In this document: positions 1-8,212 of the stretch, piece after piece
How the letters are laid out: every line of letters begins with the position of its first letter
Numbering within the stretch: position 1 is the first letter of the stretch
Notes under the pieces: generated by a model
What the model was told of the DNA's origin: nothing
Database searches by the model: none
Seen by the model: the letters and a program-made list of their open reading frames with translations, nothing else
Assembly: GCF_004283175.1 (NCBI RefSeq)
Contig: NZ_RXNW01000001.1
Coordinates: 310,001-374,000 of the forward strand
DNA: 64,000 nucleotides
From: Legionella longbeachae
Lineage (GTDB): Bacteria > Pseudomonadota > Gammaproteobacteria > Legionellales > Legionellaceae
Direction: 5' to 3'
Program-made: the position numbers and the translations under genes

Positions 1-22
1 CATGAACGCACAAAGGAATGTT

Positions 23-2074
23 ATGATTAAATTCTTTCGTAGAAGAAATAAACGCATCCTTTTTAGCCTTCGATTTAGTATTTTGTTTATTTTCGTTATG
101 TTATTTGTCATTACGACTATTGTAATTGCAGTAGTGCGTTCTATCGCATTTTCAGATGAGTTGACATATACCTCTTTTTCCCTGATGCAGAAGATTGCAA
201 ACATTGTGTCGCGTGAAGTAGATGTAGAAGTCAGGCCAGTAGAACTTGCAGGAAGGTTTTCTGCGAATCTGCTCGAAGGCGATGTGTTGAAAAATGATAC
301 AACACAACTTGTTCCTTATATATATAATATGATTAGCATAACTAAGTCAGTACCAAGTGCTTATTGGGGGAATGAACAGGGTGATTTTATTTATTTACAA
401 CGACACCCTGATGGAACGATTAGCACTGAAATTATTCTTCGACATCTTAAACCAATGTTGCATACGTTGATATATAGGGATATACAAGGTCGTATTGTGA
501 AACAAGAGACTTTACCTGCAACTACTTATGATCCCCGTAAAAGACCCTGGTATTTGAAAGCGAAACAGTGGCGCGAATCGATATGGACCGATATTTATAC
601 ATTTTATCCTGACAGAAGGTATTATTCCGAGCACGAGAAAGGCATTTCAATTGCTACACCAGCATATTTTAAAGGTGGAAAATTAATGGGTGTATTTGGC
701 ATAGATTTGAGCCTGGCATATCTAACTCAGTTTATTACCCATCAGAAAGTAAGCCAGCATGGCTATGCATTTATCATTACAAAGAAGGGGAATTTGATCG
801 CTTATCCGATGCCACCCCTTGCCAAAAAGCATTCACCTATTATTTCTCAACCATTAATTTATAGATCCCTGAGCTTTTATAATGAGTATCACTTGAAGCA
901 ATTTAGTTTAACCTACAAAAACGAGACGTATCTCATTAATTACAAGCCTATTTTTAGATTTGCCGAGCAGGATTGGATTATTGGTATCATTGCACCTAAA
1001 AGCGATTTTGTGGGTTTTTTGCAACAAATTAATTTTGTAACTTTATTAATTAGTATAATCGCCTTGCTGTTAAGTATTGTAATTGTGTCGCGCTTAAGTA
1101 CACGGGTTGTGAAACCGATTGACTATCTTGTGCGTGAAACAGAAAAGATTCGTCAATTCAAACTGGAGGGCTCTATTAACGTACCTTCGCGCATCAAAGA
1201 AGTGGTTGTGCTGCGTAATGCAATTATCTCAATGAGGCGTGGATTACGACAATTTCAACGTTATGTGCCGAAATTATTAGTACGGCAATTAATTGAATCA
1301 GGTGAAGATATTCGTATAGGTGGGGTTAGGAAGCAATTAGTCGTCTTGTTCTCAGATATAGAAAATTTTACTACCATTGCGGAAAAAATGGATCCAACAG
1401 AATTGATGGAACAAATATGCGAATATTTTGAGGTATTAACCCAAGTGATTCTTTCTCAAAAAGGTACGATTGACAAGTATATTGGTGACTCTATTATGGC
1501 ATTCTGGGGGGCGCCTTTACCTGAGGAGTCGCCTTGTGAGTATGCGGCTCTAGCGGCATTACAATGCCAGGAAAAAATTGCGGGGTTGAATGATAAATGG
1601 GCACAACTAGGTAAGCCCAAATTTGTTACACGCATTGGCATTCATAAAGGTGAGGCAATTGTAGGAAATATTGGCTCTTTAGAACGTGTAAACTATACTG
1701 CAGTAGGAGATACTATTAATATCAGTAGTCGTCTTGAGAGTATCAACAAAGTGTATCAAACACATATTCTTGTAAGTGATACTGTTTATCAAGAAATCAA
1801 AGGTAGATTTGTTTTACGAATGATAGATCGTGTAGTGGTAAAAGGGCGTACTGGTGCTCTTTCTATCTATGAATTATTGGGAGATGATTTTGCTCATATT
1901 CCATTTGATGTAAAAGCATATCAATCCGAATTTGCTCAAGGTTTTACTGCTTACACAAACAATCAATGGCGAGATGCCATGTTACATTTTCAGCGTTGTT
2001 TTACTATTTATCCCAAAGATAAAGTTGCACCACTCTTTATCAAACGCTGTAAACAAAAATTAAATATTAAATAA
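23..2074 (+). CDS. Membrane-bound class III adenylate cyclase (Cache-HAMP-cyclase)
   Basis: Predicted to make cAMP from ATP at the inner membrane in response to an extracytoplasmic signal. Residues about 15-35 form a first membrane segment. A periplasmic Cache-type sensor region follows to about 330, with a motif typical of these domains (YDPRKRPWY). A second membrane segment lies near 340-360, then a HAMP linker and a class III cyclase domain at about 430-620. The two metal-binding aspartates are visible (LFSDIENFT and IGDSIMAFWG), as is the catalytic NISSRLE segment. The Lys before IGDS and the Asp in VGDTINISSR fit ATP rather than GTP. The last 60 residues look like one TPR-like repeat. 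I chose ATG 23 because AAAGGA lies six bases upstream; an in-frame ATG at 2 is possible, and the true start could lie before the window. Legionella genomes carry many such cyclases, so no specific symbol is given. Confidence 0.85.
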   Translation: MIKFFRRRNKRILFSLRFSILFIFVMLFVITTIVIAVVRSIAFSDELTYTSFSLMQKIANIVSREVDVEVRPVELAGRFSANLLEGDVLKNDTTQLVPYIYNMISITKSVPSAYWGNEQGDFIYLQRHPDGTISTEIILRHLKPMLHTLIYRDIQGRIVKQETLPATTYDPRKRPWYLKAKQWRESIWTDIYTFYPDRRYYSEHEKGISIATPAYFKGGKLMGVFGIDLSLAYLTQFITHQKVSQHGYAFIITKKGNLIAYPMPPLAKKHSPIISQPLIYRSLSFYNEYHLKQFSLTYKNETYLINYKPIFRFAEQDWIIGIIAPKSDFVGFLQQINFVTLLISIIALLLSIVIVSRLSTRVVKPIDYLVRETEKIRQFKLEGSINVPSRIKEVVVLRNAIISMRRGLRQFQRYVPKLLVRQLIESGEDIRIGGVRKQLVVLFSDIENFTTIAEKMDPTELMEQICEYFEVLTQVILSQKGTIDKYIGDSIMAFWGAPLPEESPCEYAALAALQCQEKIAGLNDKWAQLGKPKFVTRIGIHKGEAIVGNIGSLERVNYTAVGDTINISSRLESINKVYQTHILVSDTVYQEIKGRFVLRMIDRVVVKGRTGALSIYELLGDDFAHIPFDVKAYQSEFAQGFTAYTNNQWRDAMLHFQRCFTIYPKDKVAPLFIKRCKQKLNIK

Positions 2075-2163
2075 AAACAATTTTAAGCAATATAGCCCTG
2101 CTTTAAATGTACTAATGATTCGTGATGCATTATAATAGATCACTTTGAAAGTAATTTGATATT

Positions 2164-2853
2164 ATGTACTCTAAAAAACAATCACAAACCTTATTCGCAC
2201 ATTCCTTAACTATTTATCCTTTTCGTCAGTATGACCTATTGGAGTTTGCCAAACAACAAGGAAATAGAGGGCTCGATGAAGCTGGTGAATGTCATGCACT
2301 TGTTTTGGCATTTTTGAGAGACGATAATACACGAGCGGCGCTTAAGGAAAATAATTTAAAAGTGATTTTACCGATTGTTCATCGAATTAGCTTTAAACTA
2401 AATGGCGAAGCATATCGTGAGTACGGATCTGAAAGTCCAGAGTACAATACTTATGAATTACCAGGTACAGAACCAAGACAGTTTTATTGCTCTGTTGACG
2501 GTAACAATTTTATTGCGTTACTTGGGATGTTAGCGTTTAATCAGGGTGTTGTATTAAAAATAGGGGCTGAAAAGGTTGCCGCTTCCACGCCACAGTCACC
2601 AAATCCTACCCATATGCTGGGGATTAAAAAGACTGGTCATGGTGTATACGAGTTATTTGATCCGAACAAAGGAATTTATAAAGGCAATATAAAGGATGTA
2701 GCCTTTAAGTTGTTAGAACAGGTCATTCATTATACCGCTAAACCTAAGATGATAGGGTATACTACGACCCCGATAAAATCTCCGATTATTCACCATAGAG
2801 CGATGATTAAAGACGATTACTCTACTACTAATAAACTCATCTCAAAACTATGA
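2164..2853 (+). CDS. Candidate YopT-like (peptidase C58) cysteine protease, possible effector
   Basis: A 229-residue soluble protein without signal peptide or membrane segment. Three segments match the order expected in the YopT/AvrPphB cysteine protease family: Cys43 in GECHALVLAFL, His150 in HMLGIKK, and Asp166 in YELFDPNKG. The His-to-Asp spacing of 16 and the FDPN..G block are hallmarks of that family; YopT itself has Cys139, His258 and Asp274, also 16 apart. If active it would cleave a host protein near a Cys or lipid-modified terminus, as YopT does with Rho GTPases; the substrate here is unknown. It stands alone between a cyclase and an opposite-strand gene. Being a small orphan protein fits a Dot/Icm-secreted effector, but the C-terminal secretion signal is not obvious. 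The family call is by eye and moderate. Confidence 0.55.
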   Translation: MYSKKQSQTLFAHSLTIYPFRQYDLLEFAKQQGNRGLDEAGECHALVLAFLRDDNTRAALKENNLKVILPIVHRISFKLNGEAYREYGSESPEYNTYELPGTEPRQFYCSVDGNNFIALLGMLAFNQGVVLKIGAEKVAASTPQSPNPTHMLGIKKTGHGVYELFDPNKGIYKGNIKDVAFKLLEQVIHYTAKPKMIGYTTTPIKSPIIHHRAMIKDDYSTTNKLISKL

Positions 2854-2900
2854 TATTGTGAGTATCGTTTTTACATAATGTTTTTTTAAGTTGTAATATA

Positions 2901-4013
2901 TCAGACTAGTGAATCATGGGTGATTGACTTGCGCACACTATAATTTACCTTTTGATATTTTAGCTTATCCCCAGTAAACCCTGCTCTTTTAATGTACTCC
3001 CAGAACAAGGTGTAAAGTAGGCCAAAAATTATATTAATTTTAAAAGACCTTATCCTAAAGTCACGTTCCATGATATATAATTGGTACCTGATATTTTCTG
3101 ATAATTCATATATATTAACGGGTCTAGGAGGTAAACTTAGAATGAACGGGAATATACTCTCAGGATCGTAATTTAGAGCGAGCTTTGCTAAAAATACGTT
3201 GGCACAAATTTTGCCAATTTTCGGTTGTTGAATTAAATCATATCGAAAATCTATAATGTCATGAGCAATCTGAATAAGCTCGCCTGCCTGAGTGGCTTTA
3301 GGATATATTGGTTTTAGTGCCGAATAAGTGAGACCTCCATTGTGCTCAATAAAATCAATAACCTTGGAATCTTTTTTTACAAAATGCACCAATAAAGCCA
3401 TGTAAGCCCCAGATATCTCAATGTTAACGGTCGCAATTTTTTCTCTTAGCTTCATGTTCTGCTTGGAATTGTAGTGCAACGTTAATCGAGCTTGTAATGC
3501 CAGTTTATTGGCAAATAAATTACAGAATGCATGTAATTCTTTTTTTGTAATTAATTTTTGCTCGATAAATTGATTAAGTACTAATAAATCATCCTTATCT
3601 AATAGTTTTTTTAAAAAGGAATTTAAATGAATGCCTAAAGATGCATCCCCCAAAGCGATGATCATTTCAGGTGAAGCAGTATCGATAATATCATCTAATT
3701 TACTGAAAAGTTTTTTTAAACGGTAAAAGTGCATAGCTTTCCGAACAATGAACCAATAATCCCTGGGATATAAACGCATTACAGATAATACAATCGCTAA
3801 ACTTATGGGATATTTTATGAATCTGCTGTGTGCTATTGTGTAGACCCAGAGTGACAGACAAGGAATGTTTCTCCAATAACATATGAATTGTGTACCATAT
3901 TTAGCTAAAAGTAACTGGCTAACCATCATGGCAACTAAGGCTGCGGTGATAATAAAGATTAATTTTGAGTAGGGCGCTAACCCATGAATTAAGTTTTCAA
4001 ATATGCTCTGCAT
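2901..4013 (-). CDS. Hypothetical membrane-associated protein
   Basis: A 370-residue protein I do not recognise. A hydrophobic segment at about residues 18-38 would anchor it in the membrane. A second, weaker hydrophobic stretch follows at about 66-82, and another near 325-340. The middle is Lys/Leu-rich and probably helical (for example LKKLFSKLDDIIDTA). There are no catalytic motifs. It ends about 50 bp from the convergent upstream gene and is transcribed as a single unit. It could be a species-specific inner-membrane protein or an effector-like protein; the sequence does not decide. Confidence 0.6.
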   Translation of the reverse strand: MQSIFENLIHGLAPYSKLIFIITAALVAMMVSQLLLAKYGTQFICYWRNIPCLSLWVYTIAHSRFIKYPISLAIVLSVMRLYPRDYWFIVRKAMHFYRLKKLFSKLDDIIDTASPEMIIALGDASLGIHLNSFLKKLLDKDDLLVLNQFIEQKLITKKELHAFCNLFANKLALQARLTLHYNSKQNMKLREKIATVNIEISGAYMALLVHFVKKDSKVIDFIEHNGGLTYSALKPIYPKATQAGELIQIAHDIIDFRYDLIQQPKIGKICANVFLAKLALNYDPESIFPFILSLPPRPVNIYELSENIRYQLYIMERDFRIRSFKINIIFGLLYTLFWEYIKRAGFTGDKLKYQKVNYSVRKSITHDSLV

Positions 4014-4209
4014 TGAGGTTCTTAATAGGTTAGTGATAAGTTAATCAATACAAACGCTGGGAGTTTACGCCTTTGGATCCCAAAGTATTTTAATCATTGA
4101 CTCTAGACTAAGTGACACTTTAATAAGCTTAGTTTGAATTTCTTAATATGTCTAGAAAGAAGAATTGCTGTTTTGACATTTTGGGGTAACAATCATTAGC
4201 GATGAGCTA

Positions 4210-4668
4210 TTATTCTAATTGTTTCGGCGGTATGACAGGAATACTGTCAAAATCACATGTACAGTTACTCGTTGCCTCTGGGGGAAGTGGTACTTGGGCG
4301 AAATCAGAAGGAAAGCATACTGAGACATTCCAAGCTGAATCACCAGGATTGATAGTGCCTGGCATAGGCCAAAAACGTTTAGAGATATAAGTCTTACCTT
4401 TATCACTTTCCCAAAAAATGGGAGAAAATTGTGCACGAAACATTAAACTCTCGGCTTCCGAACAGGTAAAAGTTTCACGCACCCAAGATTTTCCCGAGGG
4501 AACTGTGGGCGTTATTAAAACTTTTTCTGTTGCCGCGTCAATTACGTCTACCGTTACATTATAATTAGTCCAACAATTGTCTTTGACCAATGTATAATAG
4601 CAAGTAAAAGCCCATAATGGGCAGGAAGAAATGAAGCTTAGAGTGAAAATAAAGAGTCGTGCTAACAT
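4210..4668 (-). CDS. Exported hypothetical protein with paired cysteines
   Basis: A 152-residue protein starting with a clear Sec signal peptide that ends near PLWAF at about residue 21. The mature part has seven to eight cysteines, including CYYT, DNCW, FTCSE, VCFPS and CTCDF, which suggests disulfide bonds in the periplasm or outside the cell. No enzyme motif is visible. The upstream region holds a long inverted repeat (4693-4757) that could control it. The family is not recognised; small exported Cys-rich proteins are common in Legionella. Confidence 0.65.
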   Translation of the reverse strand: MLARLFIFTLSFISSCPLWAFTCYYTLVKDNCWTNYNVTVDVIDAATEKVLITPTVPSGKSWVRETFTCSEAESLMFRAQFSPIFWESDKGKTYISKRFWPMPGTINPGDSAWNVSVCFPSDFAQVPLPPEATSNCTCDFDSIPVIPPKQLE

Positions 4669-4692
4669 GGTTCAATCCTTTCATTAATTAGG

Positions 4693-4757
4693 TTCTGTTA
4701 ACCATTTTGCTTTTTACTCCAAAATAACATGTTCATATAAATAAAATGTTAACAGAA
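4693..4757. repeat. Inverted repeat upstream of the exported protein gene
   Basis: Arms at 4693-4708 (TTCTGTTAACCATTTT) and 4743-4757 (AAAATGTTAACAGAA) pair over 15 bases with one bulged base, and enclose about 34 bases. The loop contains a second small palindrome, AACATGTT. The position 25-90 bases before the minus-strand start at 4668 fits an operator or a structured 5' leader. It could also be the remains of a very small mobile element. Confidence 0.5.
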
Positions 4758-5138
4758 GATTCGAGCAGTTGTAAAAAGACTCATTTCATTTTTAAAGCAA
4801 AAATTGTGTTAAATTCTGGCATCGAATGTTCATTTTAATTGTAGCATATTTATATTTTCACTGATTTAATCGGAAAATCATTATTTTTAAATGATACCCT
4901 TCTATGGAATTATGTGGTTGTTCTAAAGCAGGGCTTAAAAACCAAATAATTTTGGAATCGTTTAAATTTTGTCCTTGCAGGAGTGAATTAATACAAAAAT
5001 GATTAAGTATCGAATCAATAATTTTAAATAAAACATAATAAAAACAATAAATTAATTGATTATTGGCCAATAAAAAAGTAGGGTTGCGGTTTTGTGAATC
5101 CAATCACAATTTATATGTTTTTTAGATCACTGTGAGTT

Positions 5139-5180
5139 ATATCTATTGACGATGTTGTAATAATATGCAATATAGATATT
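5139..5180 (+). promoter_or_regulatory. Candidate promoter with flanking inverted repeat before the permease
   Basis: TTGACG at 5146-5151 could be a -35 box, and CAATAT or TATAGA at 5168-5176 the -10 box with a spacing of 16-19. The arms ATATCTATTG and CAATATAGATAT bracket the element, so a repressor could bind across the promoter. No transcription data support this; it is a reading of the sequence alone. Confidence 0.3.
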
Positions 5181-5225
5181 TAATTTTCAATTATTAAAAA
5201 TAAGTATTTTCAAGGGTCGTTTGTT

Positions 5226-6761
5226 ATGGGTCAACATGCCAAAATTTCATTGTTTAGCGCAACAGCACTTTCTGCTACTGCTATGGTTGGATCAGGATGG
5301 CTTTTTAGCGCTCAATTAAACGCTAAAATTGCAGGAAATTATTCTTTTGTTGCGTGGGTTTTGGCAGCATTATTAGTTATGGCGGTTGGGTTATGTCTTG
5401 CACAAGTTGCATCAATTTATCCGGTTCGAGGTGCAACTGCTCGCTCTAGTGCATTGTCTCATAATAATATTTTTGGTATGCCTTTTGCTTTTGCCAATTG
5501 GTTTGGCTTGATGGTGACTATTGGTACAGAAGCCCAGGCAACTACACAATACTTAGCTGCTGCAATCAATAGTAATGTTTTAATGACGGAACATTCATTG
5601 ACTCTTTACGGTAAATTATTTGCATTGAGTATCTTGGTAATTTATTTATTAATTAATTACTTTGGTATTAAATTGCTCGCTAAAATAAATAATACGGTCA
5701 CAGTAATTAAAATTCTGAGCCCTATATTTACTATTGTAGTTTTTTTGATTATGCGTTTTGATACGAGCAATTTTAGTTTGGATACTGGCTCGCAATATGG
5801 AGTGGGTTCTGCAATTACTGCGATCATTTCAGCAGGCTTAATTTATTCTTATAATGGTTTCCAATTAGCAGTTGCTTTTGCGAGTGAAATAGAAAACCCC
5901 AAACGGAATATTCCTTTATCAATTGTGCTTTCAATTGTCATTGTGATGTTTGTTTATATGCTATTGCAATTATCATTTATGGGGGCTGTACCTCACGATA
6001 TGTTAGGCAGTGGCTGGAGCAGCCTGAATTTTCATTCGCCTTTGATAAATTTAGCTATGTTGTTAGGCGTGAACTTTTTAGCAATGATCCTGATTGCAGA
6101 TAGCATAGTGAGCCCATCAGGTACGGGGTATTCTTACTTGGGTGGGGCTTCTCGAATGTTCTATGCTATGGCTAAAGAAGGGCAAATGCCAAAAAGAACG
6201 ATTACTAAATTACATCCACGATATAACCTATGTCGTCGCTCATTACTCATTAATTTTACTTTAACTGCAATATTTCTATGGAATTCGGACAGTTGGGCTT
6301 CATTAATGGTAATTGTTACAGGTTATCATTTAATTGGATATATGGCAGCCCCAATTAGTATGGGCGCTATAAAACCTAATACCAGAATATTTGGGATAAT
6401 TATCTTTTGTATTCTTGGTTTAATGATGAGTACTTTGCCTGCTGTTGATTTTCTAAAAATGAATCTGTCTATTTCAGTTTTGATGGTAATTTATGGAGCA
6501 ATACAGATAACAAGAAAAATGAAAGTAACCACATTATTAGTATTATCAACACCATTTCTCACTTATTTGTGGTTAATTTATTTTTATCAAAATATGTATT
6601 ACATTCTATTAATATCAGCTCTTTTTTATGCACTGATTACTCATAAAGAATATGTCAAATTGTGTAAGGAAACTAAATTGCTGGCTGAAGATGATGAAGT
6701 TGTGCTCAAGACCAGTCATAGCACAACAAGTACTCCAATTAATGAAGTGTACCAGCAATAA
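5226..6761 (+). CDS. APC-family amino-acid permease or antiporter
   Basis: A 511-residue integral membrane protein with about 12 hydrophobic helices. The N-terminal motif ATAMVGSGWLF is the APC-family helix 1 substrate-binding signature (G-S-G). A second typical block is FASEIENPKRNIPLSI after helix 6. The length fits basic or neutral amino-acid antiporters of the APC superfamily. The ATG at 5226 is preceded by a weak purine-rich stretch, and a candidate promoter lies 50-80 bp upstream. It converges with a periplasmic amino-acid-binding protein gene, so the locus as a whole may deal with amino-acid uptake. That pair does not form one transporter, since APC permeases need no binding protein. 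The substrate cannot be read from the sequence. Confidence 0.85.
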   Translation: MGQHAKISLFSATALSATAMVGSGWLFSAQLNAKIAGNYSFVAWVLAALLVMAVGLCLAQVASIYPVRGATARSSALSHNNIFGMPFAFANWFGLMVTIGTEAQATTQYLAAAINSNVLMTEHSLTLYGKLFALSILVIYLLINYFGIKLLAKINNTVTVIKILSPIFTIVVFLIMRFDTSNFSLDTGSQYGVGSAITAIISAGLIYSYNGFQLAVAFASEIENPKRNIPLSIVLSIVIVMFVYMLLQLSFMGAVPHDMLGSGWSSLNFHSPLINLAMLLGVNFLAMILIADSIVSPSGTGYSYLGGASRMFYAMAKEGQMPKRTITKLHPRYNLCRRSLLINFTLTAIFLWNSDSWASLMVIVTGYHLIGYMAAPISMGAIKPNTRIFGIIIFCILGLMMSTLPAVDFLKMNLSISVLMVIYGAIQITRKMKVTTLLVLSTPFLTYLWLIYFYQNMYYILLISALFYALITHKEYVKLCKETKLLAEDDEVVLKTSHSTTSTPINEVYQQ

Positions 6762-6775
6762 GTATGAATTATAAA

Positions 6776-6818
6776 AACAAAGCGAAACAGGCGCTCCTAT
6801 TGCCTGTTTCGCTTTGTT
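6776..6818. terminator. Perfect 17-bp hairpin, probable terminator
   Basis: The arms 6776-6792 and 6802-6818 are perfect inverse complements (17 bp) around a 9-base loop, starting 14 bases after the permease stop codon. On the plus strand there is no long T run after the stem. Read leftward, the stem is followed by TTTTTAT-like sequence, so it may stop transcription in both directions between convergent genes. Confidence 0.7.
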
Positions 6819-7079
6819 GCTTGTAATACAGAAAACCGCTGCGGTTTTCGTAGACTGTGTTCCCAAAAATCTAAAAATACAGCTCCGGCGGCTATTTATA
6901 AAGCCATAAAGCCATAAACCTATAGCTAAGGATAAATCCTGGGTTTAGCGGAGGTACCTGGTGACTTCTCAGTCCTAATGATCCAGGTCTATAAGGGATT
7001 AAAAATATTCTTACTTTCTATCATTTGGGAGCTCTCTCCACCACAAGTAGAGGGGAGCTCGCAATTTGTGAATTTAAAA
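6819..7079. other. Intergenic region without recognised gene
   Basis: This gap follows the hairpin. It contains a short direct repeat near 6898-6918 (AAAGCCATAAAGCCATAAAC) and a weak GAGCTC-based inverted repeat near 7030-7060. I see no coding sequence or RNA gene. Confidence 0.4.
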
Positions 7080-7832
7080 TTAAAATTGCAGGATATATTT
7101 ATTATAATTTTTGATGTATTGATTTGAGAATTCGTATTGCAATAAGGCGTGATTAATTGATTGTAATAATGAATCATTAGTGAGATTCACAGCGATGCCC
7201 AAACCATGACCATAGGGTATGGGCCTACCTACAGTTCTAACTTCCCCTGATGAATTTGCTGCCCAGTAAAGTGCTGAAGGATTATCCAAAATCACAAAAT
7301 CAATTTTTTCATTCTCCAATGCTTCTAGCATCTCTTCAGTGCTATGTACACCGTAAAACGGCACAATGGTCGGATTTTTTATGTCCATTCCTTTTACTTC
7401 ATCCTCAAAGATGGAATCACCATCTACTCCTATGCGTTTGTTATTTAAAAGAGCTAAATTAAATGGTTGATGAGCATAAGTGTGGTTTGTAAGAAATCTA
7501 GAGTAGGTTAACAAGTAGGGATTACTGAAATTAACCAACTTTAAACGTTCCGGAGTGATTGAAATTGCATTGATTGCCATATCAATCTCTCGTCGATTTA
7601 TTGCCGGAAGCAAGTCTCTGAATCTCATGGGATGAAAAGTGCAGGCACGATGCATTATATTGCAAAGTGCTATTGCTGTTTCGATATCAAAACCAAAGAG
7701 CTCATTATCTGCTCCTTGCATAATGAAAGGAGGATAAAAGCGTCCTATTCCTACTTTTAAAGGTTGATCTTGTGCCTGAACTGCAGCAGTGAAACAAAAG
7801 AGTAAAAACAACAAGCCTTTAAAAAATTTCAT
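7080..7832 (-). CDS. Periplasmic amino-acid-binding protein (SBP family 3)
   Basis: A 250-residue protein with a Sec signal peptide of about 20 residues (ending AAVQA). It is followed by the family-3 solute-binding fold. VGIGRFYPPFIMQG, the FGFDIETAIALC block and DMAINAISITPERLKLVNF are typical of polar amino-acid-binding proteins such as ArtJ/HisJ. The length is normal for the family. No ABC permease or ATPase genes are next to it, so it would serve a transporter encoded elsewhere or act as a stand-alone sensor. Arginine or another basic amino acid is the likely ligand class, but this is not proven by the sequence. Confidence 0.8.
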   Translation of the reverse strand: MKFFKGLLFLLFCFTAAVQAQDQPLKVGIGRFYPPFIMQGADNELFGFDIETAIALCNIMHRACTFHPMRFRDLLPAINRREIDMAINAISITPERLKLVNFSNPYLLTYSRFLTNHTYAHQPFNLALLNNKRIGVDGDSIFEDEVKGMDIKNPTIVPFYGVHSTEEMLEALENEKIDFVILDNPSALYWAANSSGEVRTVGRPIPYGHGLGIAVNLTNDSLLQSINHALLQYEFSNQYIKNYNKYILQF

Positions 7833-8212
7833 CAGTATCTTCTTTTACAATATCTGTATTTAAGATAATAAATTAAATCAAAACAAATGGCATCGTCAAT
7901 TTTTTATTATTATATGAATAATTTAAGAAATTAAAGAAAAAGTGTTGAAAAGGATTAAATGAATTTAATATATCCCCAATGTGAAAACCTTTCTTCTCCT
8001 GGATGAGGACTATAGACCTTATTTGAGAATCCGAAGAGATTCACTTTTTTTCTGTCTACCAAAAATGATTGTTTATTTACTTTTATATCCCATAAGAAAA
8101 AATGAACGCCCTGATTTTATTAACAATTAGAATATGTAGGTCAAATTGTTTGCTTAATGCTTCCTTAATAATTAATTCGTAAAATATTGTCTCATTTATT
8201 TTGGTGGTTATT
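7833..8212. other. AT-rich intergenic region between divergent genes
   Basis: A 380-bp stretch, very AT-rich, lying between the divergent binding-protein gene and the large unknown gene. It must hold both promoters, but I see no clear -35/-10 pair. No small gene, repeat or RNA structure was found. Confidence 0.4.

Larger units (their letters stand above)
4669..5225. other. Intergenic region with an inverted repeat and a candidate promoter
   Basis: This 557-bp AT-rich gap separates two divergent genes. It holds the inverted repeat at 4693-4757 near the leftward gene and a promoter-like segment near 5139-5180 before the rightward permease. An 81-codon reading frame on the minus strand (4858-5103) has no ribosome binding site or protein-like composition, and I do not call it a gene. 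Confidence 0.5.

Noticed and set aside
4858-5103. 81-codon open frame on the minus strand
   Set aside because: No ribosome binding site, odd amino-acid make-up and location in an AT-rich gap with promoter-like features; most likely chance.
7028-7062. GAGCTC-based hairpin
   Set aside because: Only six bases pair cleanly because GAGCTC is itself a palindrome; the flanks do not pair well enough for a terminator.
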